This document shows positions 1 through 7,118 of a DNA stretch of 27,377 nt, in pieces. The notes below the pieces were generated by a model. It was not told the origin of the DNA. It did no database searches and worked only from the letters and a program-made list of their open reading frames with translations. This stretch comes from a virus: positions 11,008 through 38,384 of IMG/VR virus record IMGVR_UViG_3300000101_000034. One strand, given 5' to 3'. Within the stretch, counting starts at the first letter, position 1. The number at the start of each line of letters is the position of its first letter. The translations under genes were made by a program, and so were the position numbers.

Positions 1-138
1 TGTCATGATGATACAGTTATGGCAACAGCTATTGCTTTAGAAACATTACGTACGCACTATGATAAACTAACGCTTAATAAAGTACCGTGGTCTCAACAGT
101 TTTCAATGGAAGATCAAGATGATACTTTGTGGCTATAA
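1..138 (+). CDS. terL: Terminase large subunit, C-terminal end (partial)
   Basis: The window opens inside a reading frame that runs in frame 1 to a TAA at 136-138. The 45 visible residues begin CHDDTVMATAIALETLR. An H-D-D-T/S stretch followed by a helix with MA-A-AL is the usual end of the nuclease domain of phage large terminases, where the last Asp helps hold catalytic metal. The ATPase domain and the rest of the nuclease lie upstream of the window. The gene stands directly before the portal region, as expected for the DNA-packaging motor. The call rests on this short motif and on position. The protein would cut concatemeric DNA and drive it into the prohead through the portal. Confidence 0.75.
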   Translation, partial: CHDDTVMATAIALETLRTHYDKLTLNKVPWSQQFSMEDQDDTLWL

Positions 139-144
139 AATTCC

Positions 145-192
145 AGTGTCCTCACTACTCCGGCGGAAGTAGGGGATAAATCCGCCACCTAC
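145..192 (+). promoter_or_regulatory. Possible structured RNA (pseudoknot-like) in 5' leader
   Basis: The 70-base gap after the terminase holds several complementary segments: AGTG 145-148 with CACT 153-156; CTACT 155-159 with AGTAG 168-172; GGCGGA 162-167 with TCCGCC 181-186; GTAGG 169-173 with CCTAC 188-192. The last two pairs cross, as in a pseudoknot, and the second pair excludes both. The ribosome site of the next gene (AGAGGA, 197-202) starts five bases after the last arm, so folding could affect its translation. The one-base linker between the crossing stems may be sterically tight. No T-run follows, so it is not an intrinsic terminator. Seen by eye only; no covariation evidence. Confidence 0.35.
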
Positions 193-208
193 AAATAGAG
201 GATATTAA

Positions 209-481
209 ATGTCTATAGAAAAATCAGGAGAAACGTTTTCAGGTTATAATAAACCTAAGCGCACTCCTAACCATAAAACTAAATCGCACGCAGTACTTGC
301 AAGATCTGGAGGTAAAGAGAAATTGATAAGATTCGGACAGAAAGGAGTATCAGGTGCAGGAGCTAACCCATCAAGTAAAAAAGATAAAGCAAGACAGAAA
401 TCTTTTAAAGCAAGACACGGAGCTAATATTGCAAGAGGTCCTTTATCTGCAGCTTATTGGGCGGATAAAGTAAAATGGTAA
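209..481 (+). CDS. Small basic conserved phage protein (FSGYNKPKRTP type)
   Basis: A 90-residue, strongly basic protein. The start follows TAGAGGAT at good spacing. It carries ETFSGYNKPKRTPNH near the N terminus, AVLARSGGKEKLIRFGQKGV in the middle, and an end of the type FKARHGANIARGPLSAAYWADKVKW. From memory, proteins with these blocks are common beside terminase and portal genes in marine phages and probably match a domain of unknown function (possibly DUF6321; unverified). The Lys/Arg richness suggests nucleic-acid or DNA-motor contact, but that is inference. It overlaps the next gene by seven bases (475-481), so the two are probably translationally coupled. Confidence 0.8.
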   Translation: MSIEKSGETFSGYNKPKRTPNHKTKSHAVLARSGGKEKLIRFGQKGVSGAGANPSSKKDKARQKSFKARHGANIARGPLSAAYWADKVKW

Positions 482-621
482 AAAGTAAAAAGAGTAAAGG
501 TGTAGACGGCAAAGCATGCTGGAAAGGATATAAACGTATGGGTACTAAAAAGAAAGGTGGCAGGACAGTAGATAACTGCGTGCCAATTAAAAGAAAAGGC
601 CCTTTAAGTAAACGATCATAG
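475..621 (+). CDS. Tiny basic two-Cys protein (48 aa)
   Basis: A 48-codon frame starting at the ATG inside the end of the previous gene and ending TAG at 619-621. The protein has KACWKGYKRMGTKKKGG followed by RTVDNCVPIKRKG. I recognise this CW-GY-R-GTK...NCVP arrangement from short proteins scattered through marine phage genomes. The two Cys (residues 15 and 35) could form a bond or help bind metal, although two alone do not make a zinc finger. Function unknown. It starts in the +2 frame within the upstream gene and lacks its own strong ribosome site, so it probably depends on upstream translation. The recognisable motif and tight packing make it a real gene despite its length. Confidence 0.75.
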   Translation: MVKSKKSKGVDGKACWKGYKRMGTKKKGGRTVDNCVPIKRKGPLSKRS

Positions 622-645
622 ATTGAATGAACCCGGGAGTGGATC

Positions 646-801
646 ATGAATAAAAAAGAAGAAACAAGATTTGTTGCACAGACACATAAGCAGAAGCCTC
701 CAAAGGAATCACATAAGAAACCTTTACCTAAAGCAGGCCAGTATAATGTAAAGAATTTAGAAGACTCTAAAAAGATATATTCAGCTGGAGGAAAATACTA
801 A
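646..801 (+). CDS. Small basic hypothetical protein (51 aa)
   Basis: An ATG at 646, preceded by CGGGAGTGG at good spacing, opens 51 codons ending in TAA at 799-801, which shares its last base with the portal ATG (TAATG). The protein is Lys/Pro rich and low in hydrophobics, likely flexible, with an end of the type YNVKNLEDSKKIYSAGGKY. Nothing identifies its function. It is kept because it has its own ribosome site and fills the gap exactly between two genes, with the one-base stop-start overlap used repeatedly in this window. A structural accessory or DNA-contact role is possible but unsupported. Confidence 0.65.
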   Translation: MNKKEETRFVAQTHKQKPPKESHKKPLPKAGQYNVKNLEDSKKIYSAGGKY

Positions 802-2969
802 TGTCTGCAGATGGATATAAAGAAAAAGTAACTGATGAAGAACTGATTAACGTAATTGACCAGGGAGTAATGAACTCTACAGGCGATTGGTTAAATTCAT
901 CAGACTTAGCACGTGAAAGACTTAAAGCTACCTACGAATATGCAGGTTTAGCTGTATCACATCTAGCACCACAAGGTGTATCAGCTATTGTTGATACGTC
1001 TACTACAGAAGTTGTAGAAGCATATACAGCTGTGTTGTCTGATTTGTTTCTAAGCAACCAGCGTATCGGTAGATTTCTACCATGGGATGATACACCTGGC
1101 GCATTTAAGGGTGCAAAAGATGCTGGAGCCCTAGTAAATTACACTATATTTAAACAAAATAATGGATGGGATATACTAGAACAATGGATGAAATCTGCGC
1201 TATTATGGAAGAATTCTGTAATACGTTGGGGCTATATAGAGGATTATGACTACGTATTTGAAGAATATGACGAGATATCTCAGACTAAGCTAGATGAACT
1301 TTTATCTGATGATAGTAACGAAATTGTTGGCGCACTTGAATTTGAAAATAGAGCAGTCCAACCTAGCGAAGATCCAACAGCAGGGCCAGAAGTAGAGTTA
1401 GTTTATGTAAACGTACGCTGCAGAAAACAGATTAACAAATCAAAAATTAAATTAGAGTTAGTTCCACCAGAAAACTTTCGCATTTCTCGAGATGCTACTA
1501 CATTAGAAGATGCAACATTTGTTGGTATTCAAAGTAGTCTTACTCGATCTGAGATACGTAAGTTCTATCCTGAGATGTCAGAGTCTATAGATAATTGGGA
1601 CGAGCTTGATGGAGAAACTTGGGCAGGTTCATTAGGCTATTCGCAAGATGTTGCTGCTAGAAAAGAAATAACAGGGCAAGAATATACACAAGGCTCAAAC
1701 CAATATACTGGAGAGATGGGATTAGAAGCATTACGTGAAGTTACTATTACGGAATGTTGGATACATGTAGACAGAGACGGTGACGGTATTGCAGAATTAA
1801 AACATATCATATCAGCTGGTACTACTATCTTACATGAAGAAGATGCAACAAGTATACCACTTGCTGATATTGTTCCTATTGATATACCACACGAATACTA
1901 CGGTTTATCAATGGCCGACTTCACTAGATCTTCAACACTCGCATCGACTGCTATACTTAGGGGTTTTGTAGAAAATACTTACCTTACTAACTATGCACCG
2001 AAGCTAGCTGATCCTAATGTTGTAGACTTCTCTGCACTGCAGAATATGAAGCCTAAACAAATCATACCGACTAATGGTAATCCACAAGGCGCTGTATTTC
2101 AGATGCCACCTGAAGCTATATCAACTGGTACTGTACCTTTGCTTGAACACTTACAAATGATTAAGGAACAAGCTACTGGTATGTCTAAAGCTGCACAAGG
2201 TTTAAACGATACATTATATGTATCAGGAAACTCTGAGCAGAAGATATCAGCTGTTCAAACCGCATCTCAAAAACGTATCCAGCATATTGCTAGAAGGTTT
2301 GCAGAGACAGGATATAAAAGATTAATATCTGGTTTGTATGATACATTAAAAGCTTCTATGAAAGGTAAAACAACTTTTAATTTTGCAGGTGTATTCTCTA
2401 CTGTTAATATGGATTTGTTACCAGAGACTATGGATGTAGAAATACTACTAGACATTGGTGAAAATTCTAACAGTACTAAGATAGCAAAGCTTTCTAAGAT
2501 TGGTGGAGAGATACTACCAGGATTAAATCAACAAGGCGCTGGATCTGTAATTAAACCTGCAGCACCAGCAGTATTAGCTACTAAGTTAATAGAAGCTATG
2601 GATATAGATAGTAATGATTTCCTTGAAGATTATACTCAACCTGATTTCCAACAGAAGGCAGCTGAAGCATTACAGCAGCAATCTGAGGGAGCTCAAGCTG
2701 ATGTAGAGAATACTAAACGTTTAGCTACAGCGAATACCGCTTTAGCGGAGGCAAACGTAAATTACACTAACGCTCAGGCAAAGAATACAGTCGATGATAA
2801 CTCTAAGCAATTAGCAGTAGCAATCGATAGACATTTCCAAGAGTGGGCAGATCTTACTATTAAAGCAACTAAGGAAGGCGCAACATTACCGCCTCACCCA
2901 GAATATAGTGAGATCTTAATGATGTCACGAAATTTGCTACAACCTAATAACGAAGGAGAAAATCAATAA
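801..2969 (+). CDS. Portal protein, P22 gp1-like
   Basis: A 722-residue protein, almost the size of the P22 portal (about 725). Twelve copies would form the ring at one head vertex through which DNA is pumped and ejected. The N-terminal part is acidic and helical. The middle carries a conserved block (about residues 350-540) with DIPHEYYGLSMADFT, a run of helices, and GLNDTLYVSGN followed by a QKRIQHIARRFAETG helix, typical of P22-type portals. The last 80 or so residues are an Ala/Gln/Asn-rich helix, as expected for the barrel end. It follows the terminase and tiny genes, and precedes the scaffold and capsid genes. GAGGAAAATACTA gives the ribosome site. The last base of TAA is the first of the next ATG. 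Confidence 0.9.
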   Translation: MSADGYKEKVTDEELINVIDQGVMNSTGDWLNSSDLARERLKATYEYAGLAVSHLAPQGVSAIVDTSTTEVVEAYTAVLSDLFLSNQRIGRFLPWDDTPGAFKGAKDAGALVNYTIFKQNNGWDILEQWMKSALLWKNSVIRWGYIEDYDYVFEEYDEISQTKLDELLSDDSNEIVGALEFENRAVQPSEDPTAGPEVELVYVNVRCRKQINKSKIKLELVPPENFRISRDATTLEDATFVGIQSSLTRSEIRKFYPEMSESIDNWDELDGETWAGSLGYSQDVAARKEITGQEYTQGSNQYTGEMGLEALREVTITECWIHVDRDGDGIAELKHIISAGTTILHEEDATSIPLADIVPIDIPHEYYGLSMADFTRSSTLASTAILRGFVENTYLTNYAPKLADPNVVDFSALQNMKPKQIIPTNGNPQGAVFQMPPEAISTGTVPLLEHLQMIKEQATGMSKAAQGLNDTLYVSGNSEQKISAVQTASQKRIQHIARRFAETGYKRLISGLYDTLKASMKGKTTFNFAGVFSTVNMDLLPETMDVEILLDIGENSNSTKIAKLSKIGGEILPGLNQQGAGSVIKPAAPAVLATKLIEAMDIDSNDFLEDYTQPDFQQKAAEALQQQSEGAQADVENTKRLATANTALAEANVNYTNAQAKNTVDDNSKQLAVAIDRHFQEWADLTIKATKEGATLPPHPEYSEILMMSRNLLQPNNEGENQ

Positions 2970-3271
2970 TGGCACACGTAATTATAGGCGCTGATGGAGT
3001 TGGCGCTGCACAAGCAGGCGGCGCAGTAACAACAACAAGCGGAAATAAAAATGTATTGTTTGTAAACGAAACTGATTCAACAATAACTTTAGATCTTCAT
3101 ATAGGCGGTGCACATCACTCACCAGGTCTATCACATACAATACCTGCTAACAGTTATCTTAACTATTTACATACCGGCTCTCATGGTGCGGCTACAATGG
3201 TTAATGTTAAAACAGCACACGGTACTTCTGCTCAAACAGATGAGCGTGTATATATGTATCATAAAGTTTAA
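2969..3271 (+). CDS. Hypothetical small beta-rich virion-type protein
   Basis: A 100-residue protein, rich in Gly, Ala, Thr and His, starting at a TAATG overlap with the portal and preceded by AAGGAG. After an Ala/Gly-rich N terminus (about residues 8-25) come alternating hydrophobic and polar stretches such as NVLFVNETDSTITLDLHI, with predicted strands to the end. This looks like a small beta sandwich. Position between portal and scaffold, and the fold type, would suit a minor head or decoration protein, but I do not recognise a named family. It could equally be an assembly factor. There are no Cys and no signal peptide. Confidence 0.7.
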   Translation: MAHVIIGADGVGAAQAGGAVTTTSGNKNVLFVNETDSTITLDLHIGGAHHSPGLSHTIPANSYLNYLHTGSHGAATMVNVKTAHGTSAQTDERVYMYHKV

Positions 3272-3274
3272 CTA

Positions 3275-3613
3275 ATGGATAAATATAAAAAGACAGCTGA
3301 GACGAGGCTGGGAAATACAAAATCCTACGGTAATCATAAAACACATCCAGAAGAATTAGCGCGAATGGCTCACGTAAAGGGTCACTTCGCTGCTAAAGAA
3401 AGAGATGAATTTTTTGATGAAGTGTATGGTGAAGTCTTAGTTGACTTCTTTTTAGAGTGGCTTAAGACGGAGCCACATGAAACAAAATCTCGAGAGTTCC
3501 TCTACTCTTCTGCAATGGCACTTGGTAGTGTTAAGGAAAGAATGATAAACTTCGAGATGTATGGGAAAAATATTCCCCACCTTATGGAGGACACAACAGA
3601 TGCGAGAGATTAA
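3275..3613 (+). CDS. Hypothetical helical protein (head region)
   Basis: A 112-residue mostly helical, charged protein. Features include a basic N terminus, AHVKGHFAAKERDEFFDEVYGEVLVDFFLEW in two stretches and an acidic end (MEDTTDARD). It begins three bases after the previous stop with no clear ribosome site, so restart after termination is likely. Its last 14 bases overlap the next gene. Proteins of this size and place occur between portal and scaffold in related phages as conserved unknowns. Function not recognised. The alternating charged and hydrophobic pattern suggests a protein-protein contact role in head assembly. Confidence 0.7.
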   Translation: MDKYKKTAETRLGNTKSYGNHKTHPEELARMAHVKGHFAAKERDEFFDEVYGEVLVDFFLEWLKTEPHETKSREFLYSSAMALGSVKERMINFEMYGKNIPHLMEDTTDARD

Positions 3614-3800
3614 TTATGAACATCTTGCTAAGAATATAAACGAAATGATAAACACACTTGAGTATGATTCATCGAGAAGTGCAGGTAAAACTAAACTTAA
3701 CTCTGATAAACTTATAGACTTATATAATCTACAAGAACGATACTCAAAGATGTTAAAGTCACAATCCCTTTCCCGTAATAAGGAGATGGTAAATGGCTGA
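3600..3800 (+). CDS. Hypothetical small helical protein (66 aa)
   Basis: An upstream ATG at 3561 is available, but the ATG at 3600 is preferred because GGAGG sits at 3586-3590 with a nine-base spacer and the 13 extra N-terminal residues look like read-through of the overlapping frame. The product of 66 residues (MREINYEHLAKNINEM...) is almost all helix with regular hydrophobic spacing, for example DKLIDLYNLQERYSKMLKS, and could form a coiled coil or pack on the scaffold. It overlaps the previous gene by 14 bases and the scaffold gene by 8. Not recognised as a named family. Confidence 0.65.
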   Translation: MREINYEHLAKNINEMINTLEYDSSRSAGKTKLNSDKLIDLYNLQERYSKMLKSQSLSRNKEMVNG

Positions 3801-4896
3801 AACTAATACCGAAGCAACTATAGATTCTACCTTAACTGATGATACTATAGCCGAGGTTAATACTGATTTAACAGCTGATAATTTGCTGGCTGATATTGTA
3901 CGTAATTCTGAATTCGTAGAATCTCTACCCGATGAGCAAGTTCCAGAGTTAGATCCGGAAGAATCAGACGACCAAGACCCAATACAGTCTGAGGAAGCCG
4001 ATAGCGAAGATGTAGAAGAAGTTGAAGAAGAAGCTAATGATGATGAAGAAGAAGATGCCGCGGAAGCCGCTACCGATATATCTGAACCATTTGCCGCTGA
4101 AGATTTAGACTTAGAAGCTAAGGTCATTGTCAAAATTGATGGCGAAGACTCTGAAGTTTCTTTTGGTGACTTAATAAAAGGTTACTCTACTGAACAACAT
4201 CTTTCTAAAAAGGGTCGTGAACTCGGTGACGCAAGAAAACAGATGGACACAGACTACGATACTAAAGTAAAAGAACTTGGCAATATGTCAAAAGCTTCTG
4301 CTGCAGTCTTGTATTCTAATGAACAGCAATTGTCAAAAGAGTATCATGATATTGAAGCGCAAATCGATCAAGCGCGAAAAGACGGTGATACTTACGAAGT
4401 TAACGAACTTAAAGATAAACGTGAACAAGCTCAGAAAAGCTACTGGCAAGCTCGTAATCAACGAGAAGCCTTAGTAAAGCAAGTTACTGAACAAGAACAA
4501 GAAGCTCAACAGAAAGATTGGCAAGCTCAGCTCGCTAATTTTAATGAAAAGATTCCTGAACTTATACCTGACTTTAATGATAAGACAGCTGAAAGCATAC
4601 GAGAGTTTGCTATAGCTGAAGGTATACCTGCAGAGGTATTAGATTCAATAGCTGATCCTGTAATTGTAAAGTTTGTCGATGATTACCGTAGACTTAAACA
4701 AGGCGTGACAAAAGGCGCTGTTAAAAGAAAATCTGCCCCAACTAAAAAGATTCCTGTACGCAAAGCTAAAAGTATAACTAAGCGTAAACAAGATGCTAAC
4801 GAAGCTCAAAGACAAAAGGTCTTGAGTGGACAAGGATCTGACGACGATCAACAGGGATTTTTAAGAGGTCTTGCCGAACGCTCATTGAATCTTTAA
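3793..4896 (+). CDS. Scaffolding-like head assembly protein
   Basis: A 367-residue protein placed directly before the capsid gene. The N-terminal 100 residues are extremely acidic, with long Asp/Glu runs at about 65-95. A short beta-type segment follows (about 110-135, KVIVKIDGEDSEVSFGDLIKGY), then a long helical coiled-coil region rich in Gln, Glu and Lys (about 145-245). The C terminus is basic (about 305-345, KRKSAPTKKIPVRKAKS). Acidic start, coiled-coil middle and basic end are typical of scaffolds, which bind capsid subunits through the charged tail and leave the shell on maturation. AAGGAGATGGTAA provides the ribosome site for the ATG at 3793. The assignment is by architecture and position. 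Confidence 0.8.
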   Translation: MAETNTEATIDSTLTDDTIAEVNTDLTADNLLADIVRNSEFVESLPDEQVPELDPEESDDQDPIQSEEADSEDVEEVEEEANDDEEEDAAEAATDISEPFAAEDLDLEAKVIVKIDGEDSEVSFGDLIKGYSTEQHLSKKGRELGDARKQMDTDYDTKVKELGNMSKASAAVLYSNEQQLSKEYHDIEAQIDQARKDGDTYEVNELKDKREQAQKSYWQARNQREALVKQVTEQEQEAQQKDWQAQLANFNEKIPELIPDFNDKTAESIREFAIAEGIPAEVLDSIADPVIVKFVDDYRRLKQGVTKGAVKRKSAPTKKIPVRKAKSITKRKQDANEAQRQKVLSGQGSDDDQQGFLRGLAERSLNL

Positions 4897-4911
4897 TACC
4901 TTAGGAGGTAT
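4896..4911 (+). promoter_or_regulatory. Hairpin presenting the capsid gene ribosome site
   Basis: ATACC (4896-4900) pairs with GGTAT (4907-4911) around the loop TTAGGA, so the strong Shine-Dalgarno AGGAGG (4903-4908) lies partly in the loop and partly in the 3' arm, six to seven bases before the ATG at 4918. A weak five-pair stem would present rather than block the site. It might also be chance. Confidence 0.35.
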
Positions 4912-4917
4912 CTATAA

Positions 4918-6045
4918 ATGACTACTAATGTCGGCGGACGTATCACAGGTGGACCACAAGGTCCAGCACGTGCTACTTCTACAAACGTCTCTCAAAGAGA
5001 AGACTTAGCTAACTTTATCACTATGATTACACGGGACGAAACTCCGTTCATGTCATCTATTGGTAAAACAAAATCAACCGCTATTTATCATGAATGGCAA
5101 ACAGACACACTAGAGGTTCCAGGCTCTTCACGAATTGCTGAAGGTCAAGATTGGATAGCTCCTGGATCAGGTGCACAAACACCTGCAACAGGCGCAGCAT
5201 TTGATCCGGTTGGACCGTTCCGTACACGTTTAGGTAACTACACACAAATCAATGGTAAAACTATTGCTGTGTCAGGTACTAGACGTGCAGTCGATCAAGC
5301 AGGTGTTGCAGACGAGTATGCATATCAGTTAAAGAAACGTGGTACAGAATTACGACGTGACGTTGAGCATGATATGATTCACTCATTTAACGTATCAGCA
5401 GCTGTCGGTGCACAACCAAATACAGCACGCTCAGCAGGTGGGTATCAATCATTCATCAATGCTGCAGCAACTACTGTATATGCGACTTCACAGTGGGGTG
5501 TACCTAGTGTAGTAAGTGCAGGTACTAATGCAATACGATCAACACTTGGTACTACAGCACAGCCAACAAAAGGCGCTTTAGCGTTAACTGATGTCGATTC
5601 AGTTATGCAGAAGATTTACGAAGCTGGTGGTAAAGCTACTAAGATTATGTTGTCTCCGAAACTACGAAGAGACTTCTCTGATCTAATGGTTAGTGATACT
5701 GGTGTTGTACGAAACATTGACGAAAGCGGAAAACTCCGTCAGTCAGTAGACGTATACATGTCAGACTTTGGCGATCTAATGGTAGTTCCAAACTACATCA
5801 TGGGTCTAGCTAATAGTGTCCAATTTACCAACAGCGCTAATGCGAATCTTGCAGCTACAACTTCTGTTGCAGACTTCTCTGCATTGATCTATGATCCAAT
5901 GTGGTTTAACGTTGCTACACTACGACCTATGCAGGAAGTAGACGTAGGGCAAAAAGGTGACTCAACTGTTGGAATGATGGTTGAAGAATGTACTTTAGAA
6001 GTACGTAACCCTAATGGTTGCGGTGCTATCTACGGTCTTAATTAA
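4918..6045 (+). CDS. Major capsid protein, SU10/DUF5309-like (HK97 fold)
   Basis: A 375-residue protein, the shell subunit. Residues 20-65 carry the family signature: a helix (QREDLANFITMITRDETPF) followed by MSSIGKTKSTAIYHEWQTD. The rest shows the alternating alpha/beta pattern of an HK97-type fold, with the helix VADEYAYQLKKRGTELRRDVEHDMIHSF cut across residues 135-165 and a C-terminal region ending in GCGAIYGLN. No long N-terminal delta domain is present, in keeping with a separate scaffold gene upstream. A very strong ribosome site (TTAGGAGG) and a terminator just after the stop suit the most abundant protein of the particle. Family name is from recognition of the N-terminal motif. Confidence 0.92.
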   Translation: MTTNVGGRITGGPQGPARATSTNVSQREDLANFITMITRDETPFMSSIGKTKSTAIYHEWQTDTLEVPGSSRIAEGQDWIAPGSGAQTPATGAAFDPVGPFRTRLGNYTQINGKTIAVSGTRRAVDQAGVADEYAYQLKKRGTELRRDVEHDMIHSFNVSAAVGAQPNTARSAGGYQSFINAAATTVYATSQWGVPSVVSAGTNAIRSTLGTTAQPTKGALALTDVDSVMQKIYEAGGKATKIMLSPKLRRDFSDLMVSDTGVVRNIDESGKLRQSVDVYMSDFGDLMVVPNYIMGLANSVQFTNSANANLAATTSVADFSALIYDPMWFNVATLRPMQEVDVGQKGDSTVGMMVEECTLEVRNPNGCGAIYGLN

Positions 6046-6051
6046 GACATT

Positions 6052-6087
6052 TGGAGAGCTTGTTAATTCAGGCTCTCCATATTTTTT
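6052..6087 (+). terminator. Intrinsic terminator after the capsid gene
   Basis: TGGAGAGC (6052-6059) pairs perfectly with GCTCTCCA (6072-6079); T-G and T-A pairs can extend the stem to ten. A run of T with one flanking A (6080-6087, TATTTTTT) follows at once. This is a textbook Rho-independent terminator placed seven bases after the capsid stop. It should reduce read-through into the minor genes downstream and so help keep capsid protein in excess. Confidence 0.9.
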
Positions 6088-6110
6088 CAATAGAATCGAG
6101 AGGTTAATTA

Positions 6111-6215
6111 ATGAAAGAGTATTTAACAACTAAGAATATAATAATAGCAATAGCAGCCTGTATTATAATATGGTCTGTAGCAAAAGCAATGATGCCTGTG
6201 GCCGGTGTAGTATAA
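6111..6215 (+). CDS. Small single-pass membrane protein (34 aa)
   Basis: A 34-codon frame after GAGAGG (spacing about seven), ending TAA at 6213-6215. The product has a short charged start (MKEYLTTKN), then one hydrophobic stretch IIIAIAACIIIWSVAKAMM and a short end. It is therefore a single-span membrane peptide. It begins right after the capsid terminator and stops one base before the next ATG. Function unknown: a small holin-like, membrane-docking or superinfection protein are all possible. A good ribosome site and exact fit with the next start argue for a real gene. Confidence 0.6.
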   Translation: MKEYLTTKNIIIAIAACIIIWSVAKAMMPVAGVV

Positions 6216-6216
6216 G

Positions 6217-6507
6217 ATGCCTAGTGGTACTAAAGAAGATGAACGATCTTTTATGAAGCAATATAAAGACGCTAAAAAATTAGTAGCTGGAAGTGTAACC
6301 CCTAGTGGCTCAAAAGGCCCTGTTAGTAGATTAAGAAAAGCTTTAAAAAACAAAAAGAATAAAGCTCTCTTAACACAGTATGGTTCAAGCGCAGGTAATT
6401 CTAGAGCCTTTAATACAGAATATAAAGCAGGTGGCGGTAACGTTGCAAGCTATTATGGCCGAGGCGGCAAAGTAGCCGGCTGTGGACCAGCACAAAACAA
6501 AAGATAA
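6217..6507 (+). CDS. Small basic Gly-rich hypothetical protein (96 aa)
   Basis: A 96-residue basic protein. The N-terminal two thirds are charged and helical with many Lys (KALKNKKNKALLTQYG). The end is Gly/Tyr-rich and flexible (ASYYGRGGKVAGCGPAQNKR). A GGKV-GCGPA type end occurs in small proteins of marine phages, from memory. It starts one base after the stop of the 34-residue membrane gene with no obvious ribosome site, so coupling is likely. Function not recognised; nucleic-acid contact is plausible from the charge. Confidence 0.65.
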   Translation: MPSGTKEDERSFMKQYKDAKKLVAGSVTPSGSKGPVSRLRKALKNKKNKALLTQYGSSAGNSRAFNTEYKAGGGNVASYYGRGGKVAGCGPAQNKR

Positions 6508-6530
6508 TATAAAACCCAGGAGGTAATAAG

Positions 6531-6749
6531 ATGGTAGTTTTTCAACTAGCTAACGGGAACGTTTACCCCGGCGAGAAATGCATATGGCGTACAGCGCAAA
6601 CTGCAACTGGATATAAGTTAACACATTGGGAGCCACATACAAATGTAGCAGCAGGGGCAGCACCGACTGTAAACTCTGCAGCAATAGGTGCTAAAATGGG
6701 ATATATAGGTAAGTCAGGTAGGTTCGTAGCTTATACTGAACCCTTTTAA
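6531..6749 (+). CDS. Hypothetical small protein (72 aa)
   Basis: A 72-residue protein with a strong ribosome site (CCAGGAGG). Predicted as beta-rich, with aromatic residues (CIWRTAQTATGYKLTHWEP), an Ala/Pro-rich middle and a C-terminal GYIGKSGRFVAYTEPF. No recognised domain, signal peptide or membrane span. It sits in the block of small genes between capsid and adaptor, where head-completion or decoration proteins are often coded. I cannot choose among these. Confidence 0.65.
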   Translation: MVVFQLANGNVYPGEKCIWRTAQTATGYKLTHWEPHTNVAAGAAPTVNSAAIGAKMGYIGKSGRFVAYTEPF

Positions 6750-6765
6750 TTAGGTAGGAGAGGAC

Positions 6766-7107
6766 ATGTCTAATTCATCAGAAATTAAATTCCGCGGAAA
6801 ACAAGCGGACGGTAAAAACGGTATGGAAGCATCTTTTGATTTGGAAACAGGTCACGGTTATTTCCAACAAGATGTATCAAAGTTTATAGATCAAGCTAAA
6901 CTAGATAGGGAAAAACAAGAATACTTCGGTATTAAGAAAGGTGGTTACAGAAAGCTAGCTACTATACCAGATGTAATTGCTTTAAAAATATTTGAGGATC
7001 ATAATTTAGATCTACATTCCCAAGAGTTTATGAGTGATCCTAACAATCTTAAAAAATTAAAAACTATATTACATATGGAATACCGTTCTTTACTAGTTAA
7101 TAATTAG
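6766..7107 (+). CDS. Conserved-type hypothetical, head-completion region (113 aa)
   Basis: A 113-residue mixed alpha/beta protein behind TAGGTAGGAGAGG. It begins with a hydrophilic segment (EIKFRGKQADGKNGMEASF), then has a helix with FIDQAKLDREKQEYFGIKK, a helical core (IPDVIALKIFEDHNLDLHSQEF in two parts) and a helical end (LKKLKTILHMEYRSLLVNN). Proteins of similar size and pattern occur directly before the adaptor gene in related phages. No enzymatic motif is visible. A role at the head-tail junction is inferred from place only. Confidence 0.65.
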   Translation: MSNSSEIKFRGKQADGKNGMEASFDLETGHGYFQQDVSKFIDQAKLDREKQEYFGIKKGGYRKLATIPDVIALKIFEDHNLDLHSQEFMSDPNNLKKLKTILHMEYRSLLVNN

Positions 7108-7118
7108 GAGGACCCATT

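Noticed and set aside
145-192. Glutamine riboswitch in the post-terminase leader
   Set aside because: Only CGGAAGTAGG is similar; the conserved 5' and 3' parts that close the outer stem are missing.
3759-4133. Ser-rich antisense frame of 124 codons
   Set aside because: It mirrors the acidic Glu/Asp codons of the scaffold gene; no start signal and every real gene lies on the plus strand.
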